NCBI RefSeq assembly: GCF_001274875.1
Contig: NZ_CP010899.1
Location: 992,001-1,056,000 of the forward strand
Direction of reading: 5' to 3'
Origin: Spiroplasma kunkelii CR2-3x
Lineage (GTDB): Bacteria > Bacillota_I > Bacilli_A > Mycoplasmatales > Mycoplasmataceae
Length of the DNA stretch: 64,000 nucleotides
In this document: piece by piece, positions 22,118 to 31,461 of the stretch
How positions within the stretch are numbered: the stretch's first letter is position 1
Layout: each line of letters begins with the position of its first letter
Translations under genes and position numbers: made by a program
The notes under the pieces: model-generated
Told to the model about the DNA's origin: nothing
The model's input: the letters and a program-made list of their open reading frames with translations, nothing else
Databases searched by the model: none

Positions 22118-22372
22118 ATGAAAAACAAACACAGATATTTAACACAATTAATAGATATTAAAGAAAATAGTCCTATTAAAAATGATAAAACTGGTACAAT
22201 GGAATTATGAAATGGTTAAAGTTTATGCGTGATTTAAAAAATGATAAAGTACCAAGTTATATTAAACAAAATTGACCTAGTATTTGTTAAAAAAGATATT
22301 ACAATTAAAGAATTACGAGAGATGGACATGGAACATTTATTAAAAAATTTGGGGGAGTTAGATAATGATTAA
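22118..22372 (+). pseudogene. Zot-like ATPase, C-terminal scrap (copy B)
   Basis: Counterpart of 8473-8727 with the same fusion of a short MKNKHRYLTQLIDIKENSPI frame to out-of-phase Zot C-terminal sequence. No nucleotide-binding motif is left. Confidence 0.5.
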
Positions 22373-22657
22373 TTTATTGTTAATGATATATGAAATGGTG
22401 CTATTAATGCCATAGTTGATATTTTTATGAAGATTATGAATTAAATGTGAGCGTTAAAATTGCCGGGTACAAATATTCCTTTATTTGTAATTTGAGTAAT
22501 TGGTAGCGTTATAAATGTTATTTTATTATTAGTTAATAGTTCTCGTGATTTAAGTTCAGTTTCTTGTTCTTCTTTACAAGCAAGTAAACAAATATCTAAT
22601 GGAATTAAAAATATAAGTAATAATTCTAAAAGTAACAATAAGGATAGTGATAAATAA
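22365..22657 (+). pseudogene. Coat-like membrane protein, frameshifted (copy B)
   Basis: Counterpart of the intact gene 8187-8480. A one-base deletion after the third codon region (MINLLLMIYEMV) and an in-frame TAA break it; the membrane span and the Ser/Asn/Lys-rich tail are still readable in the second frame. Confidence 0.65.
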
Positions 22658-22878
22658 TGTTAAAATTAATATTTTTCTTTGTTATTGGTTTGACTGTTGA
22701 GTTTGGTTTTATTGCTAATATTGTTGTAGCAATAGATTTAGGTTTTTCAACTGTTAAACATTATTTGTAGTCTGCTAATGATTTTTATAAATTAGTAGCA
22801 CAGTTATTTATTATTGCTACACATTCTATTTTTCAGTTATATATGGCGTTTGGAATTATTATTATGGGTATTAGTTAG
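22657..22878 (+). pseudogene. Small plectrovirus membrane protein, interrupted (copy B)
   Basis: Starts MLKLIFFFVIGLTVEFGFIA and contains the same internal TAG after the KHYL motif as copy A at 7939-8187. The end differs by a further small frameshift. Confidence 0.6.
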
Positions 22879-22911
22879 GGAATTATTTTTATTGTTTAGG
22901 TAGTTAAAACA

Positions 22912-23715
22912 ATGTGAAAACGATTATTAGATATATTTATTATTTTTATTTAATATTTATTTAATATTATTTGCTTGAATATTTCTTTTTTGTAGTGTTA
23001 CAATTATAAATTATATTAGTAATGTTTGTAAAGTAGAAACAATAAATAATGATAATTTTAGTGATTTAACTTATGCAAAAGCAAATGAGTATAATTTTCA
23101 GTCTACTTTAATGTTGCGACAAGATTATTTTATGCAAGGTTTAGACCATAGTAATTATGCTTTTAGTTTTGGAATTATAACTTCTTTTATTCCAAATGTA
23201 AGTGCTGATAAAAATGATGATAATTATTGATTTAATAGAATTAAAAATTCTGCTTTAAATTATATATTAAGTTGAAATCCAAAAGATATTTCTAAGGGTT
23301 CTTTGGGTAGATTAATTATTAATTATAAAACCCCAAATAAATTGCTAAATATTTTTATTTATAAAAACAATATAAAATATGAATTTACTTTTAATTGAGA
23401 AATTATACAATATTTATTTATGCCAATTATTGCCAATCAAAGTTATAAACATTTTGATATGAATTATTTAGTTTTAAATTTTAATTATAAAGAATTGCTT
23501 AATATCGATATTCTTAAAAAATCTAACAGTAATTATTTTATTAATGATGTTAAACAAAATTTTTATTCATTGGATAATTTATTTCAAGTTTTAGATTATT
23601 TTTATTCTAATGTTTTAAGAACTATATTTGATATTTCTAATTTTAGAGAATTTATTTATTCTACATCTGATAATGGTAATTTAGTTTTTGTATTTTTTTA
23701 AAAAAATGGTTTTTT
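22912..23715 (+). pseudogene. Plectrovirus adsorption protein, truncated (copy B)
   Basis: MWKRLLDIFIIFI is followed by TAA; after that the frame continues with NNDNFSDLTYAKANEYNFQS, LNYILSWNPKDISKGSLGRL, and NSNYFINDVKQNFYSLDNLF, the middle of the adsorption protein family. It ends at VFVFF-TAA, where the DNA switches to a short A/T-rich linker before the second Rep. The C-terminal membrane anchor is missing. Confidence 0.7.
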
Positions 23716-23806
23716 AATAAAAAGTTTCTTAAATGTTGAAAACTTTTTGAGATTTGAAAAAAATTTTTGAGTAAACTAATGGTTTTTTAATTAGTTAGGT
23801 GTTAAG

Positions 23807-24735
23807 ATGAATAGTAATTTAGCTCAAGATAATTTAATAGATGTGAGTTCTTTTAAACAAGATTATTATTTAAAAAAATTTTTTATACTGATAGTATTAA
23901 AAATGTTTTATTACCTTTGTAAGCAATTCGCAATAATTGTGGCAATCCTATTGGAATTAAAAACACTGGTAAGAATGATAAGAAACTAGTTAATGGTTGT
24001 GTAAGACCAAAGGGAGCATGTATTCGTAAAGCAATTCATAATTTTAGTGATTGTAAAGAATTAAGTTTTTTAACTTTAACTTATGCTGCAAATATGCAAG
24101 ATATTAAACAAGCAAATTATCATTTTAATTTATTTATTAAAAAGTTAAAATATCATTTTTCTAAGTATAAAAAGAATACATATAAAGATTTAAAATATCT
24201 TGTTGCTTATGAATATCAAAATCGCGGAGCAGTTCATTTTCATATCATATTTAGTGAATATATACCTAATAAAGTAGTTAGAAAATGTTGACCTTATGGA
24301 ATGAATAAAAAAATTAAAGTTAGAAAAGGTACTAATAAATATATTATTAAATATTTAACTAAGTATTTTGTTAAAACACAAGATAAAATAAAATCAAAAA
24401 ATCTTAAAGATTTAAATATTAAAGCATATCGTTTTAGTGATAATTGCACCGACCCAGTTGTTAAAGTTGGTGTTATTGAAATGTGCAAAATGGAATTAAT
24501 TGCTTCATTAAAAGGTGCAAAAAATAAATTTATGTTTGTTGATAAACAAGGTTATAAAATGGGTGTTAGCATTGATAGTGATTGAAATAAAGACTATTTT
24601 TGACAAATGGAAGAATATATTCCATATGATAAAAAACAATATCAACATTGAAAGGAACAAAAATTATTCTTTGAAAATTATAAAAAACGTCATAAAAAAA
24701 TTATTAGTTTAAACAACAATTTACTAATACAATAA
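23807..24735 (+). pseudogene. Rolling-circle Rep (HUH type), second lineage
   Basis: Starts MNSNLAQDNLIDVSSFKQDY; an early frameshift in a T run and a TAA (in VLLPL*A) break the first 60 codons. From ACIRKAIHNFSDCKELSFLT on it is open to the end (LNNNLLIQ). HUH motif YQNRGAVHFHII sits near codon 145; YIIKYLTKYFVKTQ is where the catalytic Tyr helix is expected. The Rep at 43347-44310 is its close relative; those at 9124 and 20796 are more distant. Confidence 0.8.
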
Positions 24736-25261
24736 AAATTTTAAAATTAAACATTTACATTTAGAATTATACATCTAAAAGTAATTTTTGTCATTAATAT
24801 TTTAATAAATATTAATTTTTCAGTGTGTTTAAATAACTAAAACTGATATAATAAAAAAGTAGAGTTCTTGTTGATTGGGTACTCTACACTTTTATTTTAT
24901 AGTAATTTTAGAAATATTTGACTTTAATTTAGTTATAGTATATAGGTAAGTTATTAAATCATTAAAAGAGATAATGATTTAATATTTAAATTGATAAACA
25001 ACTTCATCCAATCAAAAATAATTAAATAATTTTCTCTTTTTTTAATTTACTTTTATTTTGTAAATTAAATTATAATTTTTTTGTTATTTAAGTTTGTTTA
25101 TCAGTAGAACAAATAATATTTTTTATTAATTTTATTAAAAACAAATAATTTATATAAATGTGTGCGTTTTAGCAAATTATTTGTATTGTAAAAAAAATAA
25201 ACACTATTTATAAGTCTGATTATTATATTATTAAAAAATAGAAATGTGGTAAATAAATAAT
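24736..25261. promoter_or_regulatory. Plectrovirus intergenic region with origin-like hairpin (copy B)
   Basis: No gene. A hairpin GTAGAGT/ACTCTAC (24859-24865 with 24881-24887) exposes TCTTGTTGATTGGG (24866-24879). The same 14-mer recurs at 25760-25773. The whole stretch is repeated in inverse orientation at 42819-43346. Candidate functions are replication origin, packaging signal or promoter region. Confidence 0.5.
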
Positions 25262-25606
25262 ATGAACGACCGTAGCAAAAAGATTAATATTGCTGAATAT
25301 AAAGAAATTTTTAAAATTGATAAAAACTTTAAAGACAAAAATATTATATCGTTTTACTTACCAATGTCTTTAAAACATTATTCTAAAATAATTCAAATAA
25401 GAGATAAGATTAAAACTTGGTCTTTTTATTAAGCAGTAAGATATTTAATTGATAATTGAGATATTAACGATGTCTTAGAAATTGATAAGTCATTTTATAA
25501 AAAATTAGTTTCTAAAACAATAAAAATAACTCCTATTCAATATAATAAATTTCTGCATTTACAAGATACTTATAATTTACAATTTTTATCTAGTGTAATG
25601 TGTTAA
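25262..25606 (+). pseudogene. Ribbon-helix-helix-like regulator, one stop codon (copy B)
   Basis: A 114-codon frame starting MNDRSKKINIAEYKEIFKID with an in-frame TAA after KTWSFY. The segment IISFYLPMSLKHYSKIIQIR plus SETVRYLIDNW (in copy C) looks like a beta strand followed by two helices, as in RHH/CopG DNA-binding proteins. Copy C (42459-42818) is intact at this place but has a TAA at codon 14, so a consensus of both copies gives a complete 119-residue protein. A role in viral copy or transcription control is inferred. Confidence 0.5.
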
Positions 25607-25759
25607 TCAGTAAACAATTACAATATATAATTTAACATAAAAATTAAACAAAATAATAATGGTTAGAATAATATAAAAATGTTGCTTCTCTATCACTGTT
25701 AAATATTGACTTGTCAAATGATATTTAAGCAAAATGCACGATAAATAAATGTGTGTGAA

Positions 25760-25773
25760 TCTTGTTGATTGGG
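25760..25773 (+). other. Second copy of the TCTTGTTGATTGGG motif
   Basis: Identical to 24866-24879 and in the same orientation, 894 bp downstream. It is followed by a run of seven T. AATC/GATT flank its centre and may form a tiny stem. Confidence 0.6.
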
Positions 25774-25937
25774 ATTTTTTTAATTATTGATTAAATAAAT
25801 GTAAATTAATTTAATGAATAGTTGGAAAAAGGAAAATATGATATATAATAAAATCATAAAAATTAAATTATGCTTTGTACTAGTCCTATAAAGTGTTATA
25901 ATTTTCACGAGAATAAACATCAAAAAAATCTCAATAT

Positions 25938-25974
25938 AAGACATAGATTAGGACTAATAATCTGTGTCTTTTTT
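25938..25974 (+). terminator. Hairpin terminator at the end of the plectrovirus intergenic region
   Basis: AAGACATAGATTA pairs with TAATCTGTGTCTT (one mismatch) around a short loop, followed by TTTTT. The inverted counterpart is at about 42105-42140. Confidence 0.75.
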
Positions 25975-26033
25975 GTTTGTGTAAAACGTTTTAAAGGTCA
26001 AATTAGACATTAAAAGTAAGCAGTCATAAATTA

Positions 26034-26510
26034 TTTTTTATCAAATGGTAGCAAAATATATTGTAAAGGTTTACATTCACCAAGTCGGAAAGAAAAATTA
26101 AAAGCTTTTGCTGATTTGAATAAATATAAATTAGTTATTGATTGAAGAGAAGAATGTGATCAATTTCAACAAAAAGATTTAAGTGATTTAGAGTTTGCCA
26201 TTCGTGGTTATCAAAATAAAATAACAATTAATACTTGTAATCCTGAAAATTTAAAAGATATATTGTTGGTTATTGTAATGAATTATTACCTTTTAATGAA
26301 GAAATAATGCGTAGTAAATATGAGCAAATTAAGTATATTTAAAAATGAAATATTAAAATTATTATTCATTATACAAATTGAAGATTAAATTATTTATTAC
26401 CACAAGAAGAAAAAATAAGATAGAAAGATTAAAACAATTAGATATTGAAAGAGCAAGAGTATGGAGTTGAATATTGCCCGGTAATACATGTGGTACATCG
26501 TGAATTTTAC
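26034..26510 (+). pseudogene. Tailed-phage terminase large subunit, internal fragment
   Basis: The plus strand encodes LSNGSKIYCKGLHSPSRKEK, LVIDWREECDQFQQKDLSDL and QNKITINTCNPENLK, then frameshifted ERARVW..LPGNT, all matching residues about 95-260 of the terminase at 37797-39266 with small differences. It starts just after the plectrovirus region and ends against the minus-strand early genes. So the host tailed prophage was broken here by rearrangement. Confidence 0.75.
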
Positions 26511-26511
26511 A

Positions 26512-26751
26512 TCAATATATAATTTCAAAATCTTCTTTATATAATTGTTGTTGATTATATTCTCTACTTTTAGTTGAGTAAGTAATTTCTCTATTTGCTA
26601 TTAATAACAAATCAATTTTTCTTTCTTTTTCAACAAGCTCATTTTCATATTTATTTATTAAATCTTCTAATGTTCTTAATGCTAAAGAACTATTACACAA
26701 TTTAATTTCTTGTTTTATTTTTATAATTAATTCTTTAATTATTTTAGTCAT
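26512..26751 (-). pseudogene. Zinc-ribbon phage protein, 3'-truncated copy
   Basis: The 79-residue frame MTKIIKELIIKIKQEIKLC... is nearly identical over NSSLALRTLE-LINKYENELVE and the following 50 residues to the protein at 57426-57737, but stops at KEDFEIIY where the other continues into its CxxC...CxxC zinc ribbon. The first 19 residues here are lost in the other copy. So the two copies complement each other: a full gene would have about 119 codons. Coiled-coil-like in the centre. Function unknown. Confidence 0.6.
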
Positions 26752-26782
26752 TATTATTCCTCCTTAATAAAAGTTAATTGTT

Positions 26783-26953
26783 CTAATTGTTTTTTGTAAT
26801 TTCAATATTTTTTAAATCAGCCCTACGTAAAACAATATATTGTAATTTAGCATAAAATAAATCAGCATCTTGTAAATCTAAATATTCATTTATTTTTTGT
26901 TCTTCAACAGTAACTCCTGTTAAATCTTTAATCATATATTGTAATGTTTTCAT
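26783..26953 (-). CDS. Small phage protein (56 aa)
   Basis: MKTLQYMIKDLTGVTVEEQK to TKNN, acidic, helical, no TM segment. SD GGAGG lies 8 nt upstream. It is part of a minus-strand run of tiny genes (27632 to 26512) typical of a phage early operon. No family is recognised. Confidence 0.55.
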   Translation of the reverse strand: MKTLQYMIKDLTGVTVEEQKINEYLDLQDADLFYAKLQYIVLRRADLKNIEITKNN

Positions 26954-26954
26954 T

Positions 26955-27117
26955 TTATAATTCCTCCAAATTCTTTTCCATAATTAATTTTTCAATATAG
27001 TAATAAGCACTCTCTTCTGAATAGCAAGCATTCTTCTAATGCTTCATTAAATAAATCTTCTTCAGTATAAACTTTGCCATCTTCATCTTTTCACATATTA
27101 TTCACATCCTTTGTCAT
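26955..27117 (-). pseudogene. Small phage protein, frameshifted
   Basis: Starts MTKDVNNMWKDEDGKVYTEE-DLFNEALEEC, then the sensible reading changes frame to SEESAYYYIEKLIMEKNLEE-L, ending just before the next start codon. A small insertion near 27025 breaks it. Acidic protein of about 53 residues; unknown function. Confidence 0.5.
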
Positions 27118-27269
27118 TTAATATTTTCATCTTCTAAATCAATAATAGTTGTTAATCATTCTTGTTGATTTTCAACATTAGCAGTAATTTTTGCCTCTTC
27201 TAATTTATAAAATGATTTAGTTATAACTTCATTTTCATATTTCATTACTAATAAGTATCTTTTTTCCAT
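27036..27269 (-). CDS. Small phage protein (77 aa as read), end uncertain
   Basis: MEKRYLLVMKYENEVITKSF to IIDLEDENIK looks like a real 54-residue protein. With code 4 the frame then runs through TGA over the start of the next gene to a TAG at 27036, which is probably out-of-frame noise caused by loss of one base of an original TAA. Unknown function, early-operon context. Confidence 0.45.
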
Positions 27270-27460
27270 AATTTAATTCCTCATATTTTTTTATTTATAA
27301 TTAAATTTTCTAATTGATAAGTTTGTAATCAATGTTCTTAACATAATATAATTTCTTTTTTATAACCTAAATTTCACTCTAATTTATCACCAATTTTTTC
27401 AATATAATTATTTCCAAAATAAGCATTTTTATTATTACAATTAATTCTTTGACATTTCAT
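27255..27460 (-). pseudogene. Small Cys-containing phage protein with internal stop
   Basis: MKCQRINCNNKNAYFGNNYI...LGYKKEIILC then TAA, then EHWLQTYQLENLIINKK. Cys pairs at residues 3/8 and C-x-E-H later suggest a small metal-binding protein. A single TAA interrupts it. Confidence 0.45.
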
Positions 27461-27473
27461 AGATTTTTTAATC

Positions 27474-27632
27474 CTAATTTTTTTTACCTAATGCTCAATG
27501 TTCATCAGTAATTTCATCTTGTGAAACCAGGTAACTTTTACGCATTAATTCATTTAATTTATTTTCTTGATTACATTTAAAGTAATATGCTCAATATCTT
27601 TTTTTAATACAAGTTTTATTTAATTTTTTCAT
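27474..27632 (-). CDS. Small phage protein (52 aa), unknown
   Basis: MKKLNKTCIKKRYWAYYFKC to EHWALGKKN, basic with aromatic residues, intact, preceded by GGAGG 6 nt upstream of ATG. First gene of the short minus-strand phage operon. No recognisable family. Confidence 0.55.
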
Positions 27633-27639
27633 TTTACCT

Positions 27640-28330
27640 CCTTAATTTGTTGTTCTATATTTCGTATTTTGTAAATATACAACTATTTTTATTTGTTTGA
27701 CGCCAGAAAATATGTCTCTCTTCATTTGCACCATTTTCAGATCAAAGCGTTCAGTTTTTAAATTAAATTTACTCACACCTTGAAGAGCCAAATGTTGGTT
27801 TTGTTGTTTTAACCCTCGCCATTTCTAAGAAGTAAATCTTTCGCAGATTTAATTGTAAAGTTACTATCTCTATTTTTATTGTCGTTTGATATTAACCCTG
27901 AACTTATCACGACTATCGCAAGTTATTAAAAATAATATCCAGACCCGATTTACCTTTTTTCTCATACATTATTTCAGTACTTGCCTCGGCCGGCTGTGGG
28001 AATGAGTATAAACTCATGTTCTTATGGAAGCACTTAGTTATTTTAAATAAACGTCCCACTCTGCATTAAGTTTTATAAAATCAAATTTTTAACAAACCAG
28101 TTTCATAATCAAAGATAATTTTTGAATTTTCTAAGCGTTTATAAAACCACTTTTGTGTTTTTTCTTTTACTTTATTCAATAAATTTCTATGTTTTTCACA
28201 AATTCATAAAACTTTATTTGATAAAAATTATTCAGTAATGAATGATATTATTTGATAACAATCATTAACATCACATATTTTTTGTTCTTTAATTATAATT
28301 ACTTCCTTTTAGGAATTGTTTTATTTCAAA
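27640..28330. other. Degenerate region with transposase-like scraps
   Basis: On the minus strand 28085-28300 encodes a 70-residue scrap (ICDVNDCYQIISFITE-stop-FLSNKVLWICEKHRNLLNK...) with a CxxxxC...CxxH-like pattern. Around 27880-27940 the minus strand reads ITCDSRDKFRVNIKR, similar to LTSDSRDKSKANIRP of the remnant at 596-745. The part 27700-28060 has noticeably higher GC (for example CAGCCGGCCGAGG) and a hairpin ATGAGTTTATACTCAT. It is probably the ruin of an insertion sequence; I cannot define its ends. Confidence 0.35.
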
Positions 28331-28337
28331 TAAAAAA

Positions 28338-28366
28338 CAACTCTAACAAGAGTTGCTTTTTTGCCG
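28338..28366 (-). terminator. Hairpin terminator
   Basis: On the minus strand CAACTCTTGTTAGAGTTG is followed by TTTTTTATTT. A related sequence with GCATCATGTACTATGAAGC lies at about 505-550, so the hairpin may belong to an insertion-sequence end. Confidence 0.7.
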
Positions 28367-28439
28367 CTTCATCGTACACGATGCCTATTCATAAATTGCT
28401 TTTTTTATTTATTTTTAGATAAAAATCTTAAAATGGTCA

Positions 28440-29285
28440 TCAAGTTTTTAAAAACTGAACCGTTGAAGATGCAGTATTCTTTGTTGTATCAAATACTGAA
28501 CTAGCAAAACTTTTTGCTTCATCAGGATGATTGTAAGCATAGTAGCCAACTGCGCCAATGATTGCTGAACCTAATGCTATTCTTATTGATCCTGGCGCAA
28601 GTCCAAATAAAGAACATACTAAACCATTAGTAAATTGACCTACTACTTGCCCTAATATTCGTGGTCCTTTTTTAATTCCTGTCTTAATATTTTTACCGTG
28701 AGTTTCTAGAAAAATTTTAAAATTCTTCACAACATCTTTTTTTGGAAATATTTTAAAAACAACTTTTTTTACTTTATTACTTTTTTTTGTAAAAAAGTTT
28801 TTAATCCCATGGTTTCTTTTTACAATATCTTTAATACCAATTTCCGATATTTTTTCAACTTTATCTAGCCCTGTTTCAATAGCTTTAGGCGGGATAATTT
28901 TTTTACCAATGATTTTTTCAGTTGCAACAATTTTGTTTACAACAGTTTTTTCAATCGGTTTAATCTTTTTCCCATTCTTAACAAGACTTTTAGCATCTGC
29001 TTTAAATTCTTTATATACTTTTTTAGTAAAATTCTGAAATTTTTTCAACATTTTAAAACCAGAATTAGTTTTAACTTTAGATGGTTTCTTATCTGAATTT
29101 AATAACGGGTAAATATTTGATGATAATAATTCTGAATTTGATATATCCCCCATAATATCTTTAATAATAAATTCTTGTGATACAGTTTGATTTGAAGGAT
29201 TTAAAGCAGGAATTGCCATTAATGCCCCATTTAAGCCACTGATGCTAAGTCCTAATGCCCCAAAAATAACTATTAGTTTTTTCAT
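28440..29285 (-). CDS. Secreted/membrane protein with C-terminal glycine-rich span, paralogue 1
   Basis: 281 residues. The N-terminus MKKLIVIFGALGLSISGLNG and following is a signal peptide; residues 60-215 are very basic (many Lys, e.g. KKIIPPKAIE, KVKKVVFKIFPKK); then comes a Gly-rich hydrophobic span (FGLAPGSIRIALGSAIIGAV) and the tail YYAYNHPDEAKSFASSVFDT. The last ~60 residues resemble the neighbour at 29349-29927 (YYTYTNWDDIKSFSNKAVNN). So both have signal, variable middle, conserved membrane end. Possible roles are a surface-anchored or membrane-active protein; no family is recognised. SD AAAGGA precedes ATG. Confidence 0.75.
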   Translation of the reverse strand: MKKLIVIFGALGLSISGLNGALMAIPALNPSNQTVSQEFIIKDIMGDISNSELLSSNIYPLLNSDKKPSKVKTNSGFKMLKKFQNFTKKVYKEFKADAKSLVKNGKKIKPIEKTVVNKIVATEKIIGKKIIPPKAIETGLDKVEKISEIGIKDIVKRNHGIKNFFTKKSNKVKKVVFKIFPKKDVVKNFKIFLETHGKNIKTGIKKGPRILGQVVGQFTNGLVCSLFGLAPGSIRIALGSAIIGAVGYYAYNHPDEAKSFASSVFDTTKNTASSTVQFLKT

Positions 29286-29348
29286 ATTTAATTATCCTTT
29301 CTTATATAAAATTATCATGTTTTAAAAATTGTTATGTTAAAAAGATAG

Positions 29349-29927
29349 TTAACTTTTTAAATAATCTGTTGTTGTTGAAATATAATGTTTAGCATTATTA
29401 ACAGCTTTATTTGAAAAAGATTTAATATCATCTCAATTTGTGTAAGTATAATATCCACCATATATTACTAATGCAATGGCTGTTGCTAACCCTAATGCTG
29501 TTACAACTGTTCCTAATGAACCAGTTAAAAGACCACTTTCAATTGTTTCTCCAACGGTAATACTGTCATAACTCGCTTCTGCAAAAGCACTTTGAATTGT
29601 TTCTTCAATAATATCTTCTCTATCATTTTCACCCATTATTGCATTAAAAATTTCTTGCAAATCATCCATTGAAATTATTGATGATTCTTGATTAAGATCT
29701 TCTAATATTTTGCTTGAATTAGTAAGTGAACTATCCATATTATCAAGTTTATTTTTAATATTTTCAATTTGATCACGGAATGAATCATTTCATAAATTAT
29801 CACTATTTGATTTTATACTACTTACTTCAACGGTAGTTGGATTTTTACTTGTATTAAATGTATTAATTGCAGGTATTGCACTACTAATAGCTCCTAATGT
29901 TCCTAAAATAATTGGTGTAACCTTCAT
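29349..29927 (-). CDS. Secreted/membrane protein with C-terminal glycine-rich span, paralogue 2
   Basis: 192 residues starting MKVTPIILGTLGAISSAIPA (short signal peptide or anchor). Residues 35-120 are acidic and predicted helical (SILEDL..., DDLQEIFNAIMGENDREDII), in contrast to the basic middle of the downstream paralogue. A Gly/Ala-rich span (GSLGTVVTALGLATAIALVI) is followed by the shared tail YYTYTNWDDIKSF. The two genes are tandem, 63 nt apart, same strand, opposite charge, so their products could interact. SD AAAGGA lies 11 nt before ATG. Confidence 0.75.
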
Positions 29928-30940
29928 GTTTTTTCTATCCTTTCTTAAACATTAAATTAATCAATATAAAATAAGGACTTAAATATTATTTCTTTCTTAT
30001 CTGAAGTTATATATGAAGTTATATATATAAAGGGAATGGAAAATTAATATTTTTTCTATTTTTAAAAGGAAATTTTTAAATTTATTATTATTTTTAAAAG
30101 TTAGAAATATTATTTAAGTCCAATAGGGAGTAATACTTTTTTTGTTACTAAATTTAATTTTATTTTATTACTAAATTTATAATTTTATTTTGTGATAACT
30201 TAGTAATAAAACTAAGATGGTTTTAATACCGCAATTGCTAAAAATTTACTTGTACCAATTTAATTAGCAACAAAAATGATTAAGAGATAATAGAATTATA
30301 CAAAGGTTAGAAACTTAAATGACTTTCTTTTTTGTTTTAGTATTTAAATCAATTTTTAATAATTTCTAAAATATCATATTTTCTTAATTAACATTTTGAT
30401 TAGTGCTAACTAGTTATTATATTATTTCGTTTACTTTAAAATTATTGTTTATAGTTTTGTAAAAATAGATAATATAAAAGGAATTACTAACTATTAATAA
30501 TTAATAGATTTAAGAAATAATGATTTCATAGTTTTATCTTATTTCTTAAATATTTAAAAATAATATTTTTTTAAATCAAGTAGTAAAATTATGTGTTATA
30601 TATTCAGAATAATAAAATTTGAAAACACGAAAATAATAAACTTCTAATTATCGTTTAACTTCTAGTTAATTCCCTGATTCTTTTAACTATATTATTTAAT
30701 AAACAAAATTTATAATATTATTTTGATAATTTATATATCCATCTTTTTGATAAAATTTTGGTAAATAAATTTTTATAACAATACAACTGCTTACTCTATT
30801 TATAACTTTTTTTAAGAAAAAAAACAAGGACATTTTTTAAAAAAAGTACTAATGTATAATATGATAAACACTGCATTATTACTTTTAATTAATATAATTT
30901 TTTTAAAACAAATTTACAAAATTTAGATTAATTTAAAAAA
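29928..30940. other. Gene-free AT-rich stretch
   Basis: About 1 kb with no supported gene on either strand. A perfect 12-bp tandem duplication (TGAAGTTATATA, 30002-30025) lies in the leader of the gene ending at 29349. Confidence 0.6.
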
Positions 30941-30944
30941 TACT

Positions 30945-31290
30945 TTAATTCTTCTTCCAATATAATTATTATCTTTTTTACTAGAATCAGGCACTATAAC
31001 AGCATAATCTTTCTTAATATCTTGAAACTTAATTCAATCAATATTTAGCATAATGTTTTTTTTCTTTTAATACTCTATGTAATGTTGTTTCATTATTGTC
31101 TGTTAATATTTCCAAGGTTTATTAAAACTTGATTTAAAGTCGGATTTTTATAATATAGCGCATTACGAATATCATTTATTGAATTAGATGGAATCTCAAC
31201 TAAATTAGGCTCTTTAATTAAATCTTTCATTGAATATTTATTTTTTTCAATAGTATTAGTAGTATTAGTAGGATCATAAGTTATTGTTTT
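30945..31290 (-). pseudogene. Decayed gene, probably of a surface-protein family
   Basis: The minus strand reads KDLIKEPNLVEIPSNSINDI-RNALYYKNPTLNQVLI, then with frame changes EILTDNNETTLHRVLKEKKH and DYAVIVPDSSKKDNNYIGRR. Two or more frameshifts and stops. I do not recognise the protein. It lies just beyond the palindrome at 31303. Confidence 0.4.
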
Positions 31291-31302
31291 ATTGGGTAAA
31301 AT

Positions 31303-31402
31303 ATTATTGAATTATGTAAAATGAAGTGCAACAAATTTTTATTATATTATTTAATTAAATTAATAAAAATTTGTTGCACTTCATTTTACATAATTCAATA
31401 AT
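31303..31402. repeat. Perfect 42-bp inverted repeat (palindrome)
   Basis: 31303-31344 and 31361-31402 are exact reverse complements (ATTATTGAATTATGTAAAAT... arms) separated by 16 bp of A/T. It contains the 16-mer AAAATGAAGTGCAACA and its complement. The arms are too long and regular for a usual terminator and the lipoprotein gene has its own terminator at 31410-31441. It may be two insertion-sequence ends joined together or a MITE. Confidence 0.9.
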
Positions 31403-31409
31403 TTATAAA

Positions 31410-31441
31410 TAAAAAACAATAAAGTAAACTTTATTGTTCTT
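31410..31441 (-). terminator. Terminator of the lipoprotein gene
   Basis: ACAATAAAG and CTTTATTGT pair around TAAA with A/T runs on both sides, 20 nt after the stop codon at 31462. Confidence 0.8.
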
Positions 31442-31461
31442 AACCTATCATAATTAACATC

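Larger units (their letters stand above)
20640..26030 (+). mobile_element. Decayed plectrovirus copy B
   Basis: Plus-strand order: first Rep type (20796), hairpin (21760), Zot scrap (22118), coat-like remnant (22365), small membrane protein (22657), adsorption protein (22912), second Rep type (23807), intergenic region with origin-like repeats (24736-25261) and an RHH-like gene (25262). It appears to join two different plectrovirus genomes, since there are two Rep genes. Its left 3.1 kb mirrors copy A; its right 2 kb mirrors 42050-44040. Confidence 0.85.

Noticed and set aside
24301-24488. Overlapping frames on both strands in the Rep region
   Set aside because: The minus-strand frame (64 codons, hydrophobic) is the shadow of the well-conserved Rep reading on the plus strand.
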